Assembly (NCBI RefSeq): GCF_011605345.1
Contig: NZ_JAAOXM010000005.1
Location: forward strand, 1 to 64,000
DNA length: 64,000 nucleotides
From: Burkholderia sp. D-99
Lineage (GTDB): Bacteria; Pseudomonadota; Gammaproteobacteria; Burkholderiales; Burkholderiaceae
Direction: 5' to 3'
Below are positions 60,598 to 64,000 of the stretch, in pieces. Numbering within the stretch: the first letter of the stretch is position 1; each line of letters opens with the position of its first letter. The notes under the pieces were generated by a model that did no database searches, was not told the origin of the DNA, and saw only the letters and a list, made by a program, of their open reading frames with translations. A program made the translations under genes and the position numbers.

Positions 60598-62823
60598 TCA
60601 GGTCCTTGAGTAAAAGTTCACACGATGGGAAACCGTGGCGTCGTCCTTCATGACGTCCTGTTTCCGGAAGCCCAGGTTCAGCATCAGCAGGTCGATGCTC
60701 GATTCGGTGGGATGGCAGGTGCCGCCGTGCGTGATCCAGTCGACGCCGATCGCGGCGCCCGCGCCGTCGCCGAGGAACAGTTCGTCGACGACGACGACGC
60801 CCGTGGGCGACAAGCGCTCCGCCAGCCGCAGCAGGTTCGACGCGACGTCGGGGTGGTGCACGGCGTTGTCGAGGATCACGACGTCGAGGTCGCCGGCGCC
60901 GGCACACGCGTCGTCGAGCGAGCAGCAACGCACGCCCGGCGCCGGTTCCGCATTGAGCCCGCCGACGAGCACGCATCGGCCGTCGCGCACCAGGCCTTGC
61001 GCCGCGAGGCGCGCCGAATAGGCGCCCGACGTCGCGCTGACGTCGAGCACGCGATACGGCCCGGGATGCAGTGCCGCGAGGCGCCGCATCGCGAACAGCG
61101 CGGCGCGCTGCTTGTGCGGCCCGTTCATCGCGCGCTGGTAACGCGCGATGAACGCCTGCGACGGCGCATGCGTTGCGAGCGGTCGCGCGCGCCGGCCCGC
61201 CTGCAGGATCGCGCGCAGATCCTCGGCGCGGTTCCAGCTGCCGGCGGCGTCGGCTTCGAGCCGCACCAGGTCGGCCACCGCGTCCGGCAGCGGCGCGGGC
61301 GCGCCGTCGGGCGCGTCGCTCAGCAATCCGCATTGCGCCGCGACCGACAGCAGCTCGCCGAGCGCGTCGGCGTGCAGACCGCTTTCGTACGCGAGCTGGT
61401 CGACGTTCGCAACGCCGTCGAGCCGTTCGAGCACGCCCGAGCCGCACAACGCGAACAGCAGCGCGGAGCGCTTGTACGCGCCGGCTGCCTCGATCAGCCG
61501 TTCCGGCGCCGCCCAGCGGTAGACCGGGCTGCGCGCGGCCTTGCCGTTGGCGGTGCGGCGGATGGCGTCGACGGCTTCGAACACGTCCGGAACCTTGTTC
61601 TCGCGCAGCCGCTCGCGGCAGAACCGGCGCACCGCGCCCGCGTCCCAGGCGAGCCCGGGGCGCGGCACGATCGACGCGAGAATGTGGTCGTTGCCGTCGC
61701 CGCGGCGCGACTTCACGCTGCGCACCTGGCAATCCTCGACGAGCGGGCACTCGCGCAGCACCGCTTCGATCTCGAACGGCGAGATCCATGCCTCGCCGCG
61801 GCGGATCGCGGCCGTTTCGCGGCCGACGATCTGATAGCCGTGCTCGCCTTCGTTCACCAGGTCGCCGGTCGGATGCAGGCGCCCGTCCTCGAGTTCGATC
61901 ACCAGCGGGAAGGCCGACGCGTCGCCCGGCTTGCCGGCGATCCGCAGGCCCGGCATCGGTCGGCCGATGCACAGCGGCGGCAGCGGCGCGATGCCCGCGA
62001 ACAGCGCGCCGGTCTCGGTGCTGCCGTAGTTACGCGACAACCCGAGCCCGAACGCGGCCTGGAACTGCGCGTCGAGCGGCGCGTCGACCGGCCCCGCGCC
62101 CGCCATCGCCACGCGCAGCCGTGCCGGGCGCGCACCGCTGCCGGCGCGGCGCGCCAGCAGCGACGCGATGAACGGCGTGAGCGCGCAATGCGTGGCGCGC
62201 TGCCGCAGCGCGTCGACGGTGCGGCCGAGCTGGGTCGGCGCACAGATCTCGAGCGCGCAGCCCGCATCGGCGGCGGCCCAGAGCCAGCCCAGCACGTATG
62301 CGTGGTAGACGGGCGCGACGAGCAGCACGTGATGCTCGGGCGCGAGCCCGAGCAGGTCGATGTAGCGACGCGCTTCCTGCCGCCAGCTCGCGACCGGACG
62401 GAACACGACGGACGGCCGGCCGGTCGAGCCCGACGTCAGCAGGTGCAAGCCGCTTTCCGGCGGGTTGTCGCCGGTGCGCGCCGGCGCGGCCGCGATGCGC
62501 TCGATCGTCAGCGACTGGCTGTCCGCCAGGCGCCAGAGGGTGTCGGCGCCGATTTCGCGCGCGTAGCCGCGCGCCTCGTCGGCCGTGCTGTCGGCCGGCA
62601 GGACGAGCGGCGAAATGCCGTGCGCCAGCAGGAAGAACAGCAGCGCGGCATGCGGCAGTGTGTTGTCGACGTAGACGACCGCCCGCGTGCCGATGCCGTG
62701 CTCGGCGGCCAGCGCGTCGCGCCACGCGGCGAGCGTCGCCGTGCCGGCATGGCGGGCCGCCACCTGCTCGAACGACGCGTCGCCCGGCGGCGCGGGCCGC
62801 GCGATGAATTCAGCGTTCGACAT
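60598..62823 (-). CDS. Adenylation domain (acyl-AMP ligase) fused to a methyltransferase-like domain
   Basis: A 741-residue fusion. Residues ~1-460 are an ANL adenylation domain: P-loop LLTSGSTGRPSVV (128-140), SRNYGSTETGALF, and the C-terminal Lys motif RRTANGKAARSPV. Residues ~470-741 resemble an O-methyltransferase: a winged-helix part (LFALCGSGVLERLDGVANV) then a Rossmann part with YRVLDVSATSGAYSARLAA in place of the Gly-rich motif I, and DVVILDNAVHHPDVASN. It would activate an aromatic acid such as AHBA and load it on the adjacent ACP, as MitE does. The methyltransferase domain's degenerate motif I leaves its activity open. ATG at 62823 overlaps the upstream gene by 14 bp. Confidence 0.85.
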   Translation of the reverse strand: MSNAEFIARPAPPGDASFEQVAARHAGTATLAAWRDALAAEHGIGTRAVVYVDNTLPHAALLFFLLAHGISPLVLPADSTADEARGYAREIGADTLWRLADSQSLTIERIAAAPARTGDNPPESGLHLLTSGSTGRPSVVFRPVASWRQEARRYIDLLGLAPEHHVLLVAPVYHAYVLGWLWAAADAGCALEICAPTQLGRTVDALRQRATHCALTPFIASLLARRAGSGARPARLRVAMAGAGPVDAPLDAQFQAAFGLGLSRNYGSTETGALFAGIAPLPPLCIGRPMPGLRIAGKPGDASAFPLVIELEDGRLHPTGDLVNEGEHGYQIVGRETAAIRRGEAWISPFEIEAVLRECPLVEDCQVRSVKSRRGDGNDHILASIVPRPGLAWDAGAVRRFCRERLRENKVPDVFEAVDAIRRTANGKAARSPVYRWAAPERLIEAAGAYKRSALLFALCGSGVLERLDGVANVDQLAYESGLHADALGELLSVAAQCGLLSDAPDGAPAPLPDAVADLVRLEADAAGSWNRAEDLRAILQAGRRARPLATHAPSQAFIARYQRAMNGPHKQRAALFAMRRLAALHPGPYRVLDVSATSGAYSARLAAQGLVRDGRCVLVGGLNAEPAPGVRCCSLDDACAGAGDLDVVILDNAVHHPDVASNLLRLAERLSPTGVVVVDELFLGDGAGAAIGVDWITHGGTCHPTESSIDLLMLNLGFRKQDVMKDDATVSHRVNFYSRT

Positions 62824-63931
62824 AGTGGGCCTTCTTGGCTTCGAGCAGGCGGCGCACGCCGGGCGGCGCATAGGACGGCGCGCGGCACAGCTCGTCGAGC
62901 GTGATCTGGTCCTCGAAATACAGGCTGAGCGTGTCCCACGGCGTGAAGCAGCCCTTGCACGCGTCGAGGCGCGGGCGCTCGCCCAGCAGCAGTTCGTAGA
63001 AGCCGGTGCGGTTGACCTGATCGAGCGCCGCTTCCCAGTTGTCCGTGGTCAGGTCGCCCATCTTGTGGAACCAGATGTTCGGGCAGGGCGTCACGACGCC
63101 GTCGTCGAACGTCGACACGACGAGCCGAGGCAGGTGGCAGCGCCACGAGCGCACGCCGTCGCGATAGAACGCGATCAGCCGGTCGAGATAGGGCTTCGGC
63201 GGCAGCACGTGCGCGAATTCCGCGAGCATCGACGGCAGCGCGTCGATGTGGTGGTACTGGTCCGGACGCACCTGGAATCGCTCGCTGTCCGGCCCGCGCA
63301 CCGGGAACGGAAACAGCTGCGGCGGATTCTCGCGAAACTGCCCGCACCACTCGACCAGCGCGCGCAGGTAGGGCGCGCTTCGATCGTTCAGCACACCGTA
63401 TATTTCGAGCGGTAGGCCGGCCTCGACGATCCGGCGGATCCGGTCGAGCACCATCGAATGAATCGATTCCGACTGCACGCGGTAGCTGTTGCCGTGGTAG
63501 TCGCTGCTGTCGAGCGACACCTGCACGGTGATGTTGCCGAGCTTGACGAGCCGCTCGATCTTGTCATCGGTCAGCGGCAGCGCGTTGGTCTGCACGATCA
63601 GCGTTTCATAGCGCGGCGCCATCTTCTCGATGAACGCCATGATTCCCTTGACGATGAAGATCTCGCCGCCGGTGAGCTTCAGCAACGGCGGGGCGAGCGC
63701 TTCGTCGACACGCTCGACGATCGTGTCGAGCCGCGTGCCGAGATCGTTGCCTTGCGCGTAGCGAGCGATCGTCGGTGTCTGGAAGATCAGTTTGCCTTCG
63801 TGCGACGCCTTCAGGTTGCTCTGCCCGGTCAGGCAGTATTCGCAACTGAGGTTGCACGCGTTCTCGTTGATCACGAGGTCGTTGCCGAGCAGCTGTCTGG
63901 CGACGTCGGGTTCATGCGCGAGTGGATTCAT
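62810..63931 (-). CDS. Radical SAM/SPASM domain enzyme
   Basis: A 373-residue radical SAM protein. The cluster motif is Cys26-x3-Cys30-x2-Cys33 in ENACNLSCEYCLTGQS. GGEIFIVKGIMAFIEKMAP and VSLDSSDYHGNSYRV are core segments. The C-terminal region has cysteines at RCHLPRLV, VTPCPNIWFH and LDACKGCFTPWDTL, as in SPASM or twitch domains that bind extra Fe-S clusters. Such enzymes perform C-C, C-N or C-S bond formation on peptides, sugars or aromatics. No precursor peptide was found nearby. It is the first gene of the operon visible here; the cluster continues past the right edge. Confidence 0.86.
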   Translation of the reverse strand: MNPLAHEPDVARQLLGNDLVINENACNLSCEYCLTGQSNLKASHEGKLIFQTPTIARYAQGNDLGTRLDTIVERVDEALAPPLLKLTGGEIFIVKGIMAFIEKMAPRYETLIVQTNALPLTDDKIERLVKLGNITVQVSLDSSDYHGNSYRVQSESIHSMVLDRIRRIVEAGLPLEIYGVLNDRSAPYLRALVEWCGQFRENPPQLFPFPVRGPDSERFQVRPDQYHHIDALPSMLAEFAHVLPPKPYLDRLIAFYRDGVRSWRCHLPRLVVSTFDDGVVTPCPNIWFHKMGDLTTDNWEAALDQVNRTGFYELLLGERPRLDACKGCFTPWDTLSLYFEDQITLDELCRAPSYAPPGVRRLLEAKKAHYVER

Positions 63932-64000
63932 GGTCGGACCGCCTCGTCGGGTTGGGAATGGAATGGTCGGGAGCCGGCCGACCGCCACCCGGCGGCGAGC

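Noticed and set aside
60625..62904. A 759-codon open frame on the plus strand opposite the adenylation-methyltransferase gene
   Set aside because: Its translation is Arg/Ala/Gln-rich with no family motifs. It is the antisense shadow of a high-GC gene with clear domains on the minus strand. Similar shadows opposite the thiolase operon (11453-13699) and dipZ (28457-29680) were dropped for the same reason.

Overview
The window is high-GC DNA with the gene content and codon use of a Burkholderia-type betaproteobacterium (Burkholderia cepacia complex or a close relative). That assignment rests on style, not on a search. It opens with the end of an rRNA operon (23S 3' end, 5S, terminator) and then runs through four kinds of territory.

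Catabolic and housekeeping half (0.4-30.3 kb). After small GNAT, SnoaL-like and membrane-protein genes come a putrescine-type aminotransferase and aldehyde dehydrogenase pair with an NCS1 permease, a SUKH-domain protein, and an acyl-CoA ligase/SDR/thiolase operon with a divergent AraC regulator. Next is a complete reductive pyrimidine route. A RutR-like TetR regulator faces a perfect 7-4-7 palindrome in front of beta-ureidopropionase-type amidase, PreT, PreA, NCS1 permease and dihydropyrimidinase. A nucleoside salvage set follows (nupC, deoA, cdd). A Rieske oxygenase and an exported MsrB-DipZ-MsrA methionine sulfoxide repair operon close this half.

Defence and accessory island (30.3-39.8 kb). 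It holds a DUF1016 PD-(D/E)XK protein bracketed by two copies of one 27-nt palindrome, a HEPN/RES NAD-degrading toxin candidate with an unusual small partner, and an OLD-nuclease plus UvrD-helicase pair of Gabija type. IS66 and IS3 remnants lie among them.

Respiration and competition (39.8-50.6 kb). A ba3-type (type B) cytochrome oxidase operon with three c-type cytochromes is followed by an orphan type VI secretion cassette: a PAAR protein whose gene carries an internal TGA, a VRR-NUC nuclease and a DUF3396-type immunity protein. Then come a cysteine-free 514-residue protein of unknown function and IS481/IS256 debris.

Biosynthetic gene cluster (50.6 kb to the right edge, continuing beyond it). 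Homologues of rifamycin-type 3-amino-5-hydroxybenzoate (AHBA) enzymes sit together: AHBA synthase/aminotransferase, Gfo/Idh oxidoreductase, type II dehydroquinate dehydratase and HAD phosphatase. With them are a free-standing acyl carrier protein, an adenylating enzyme fused to a methyltransferase, a GT2 glycosyltransferase, a PIG-L deacetylase, two radical SAM enzymes, a sulfotransferase, an alkaline-phosphatase-fold protein and a glutathione S-transferase. The combination AHBA synthase, acyl-AMP ligase, ACP, glycosyltransferase and PIG-L deacetylase is that of early mitomycin biosynthesis (MitA/MitE/MmcB/MitB/MitC). I read this as a candidate mitosane-like or other AHBA-derived cluster in a Gram-negative host, the most interesting system in the window.
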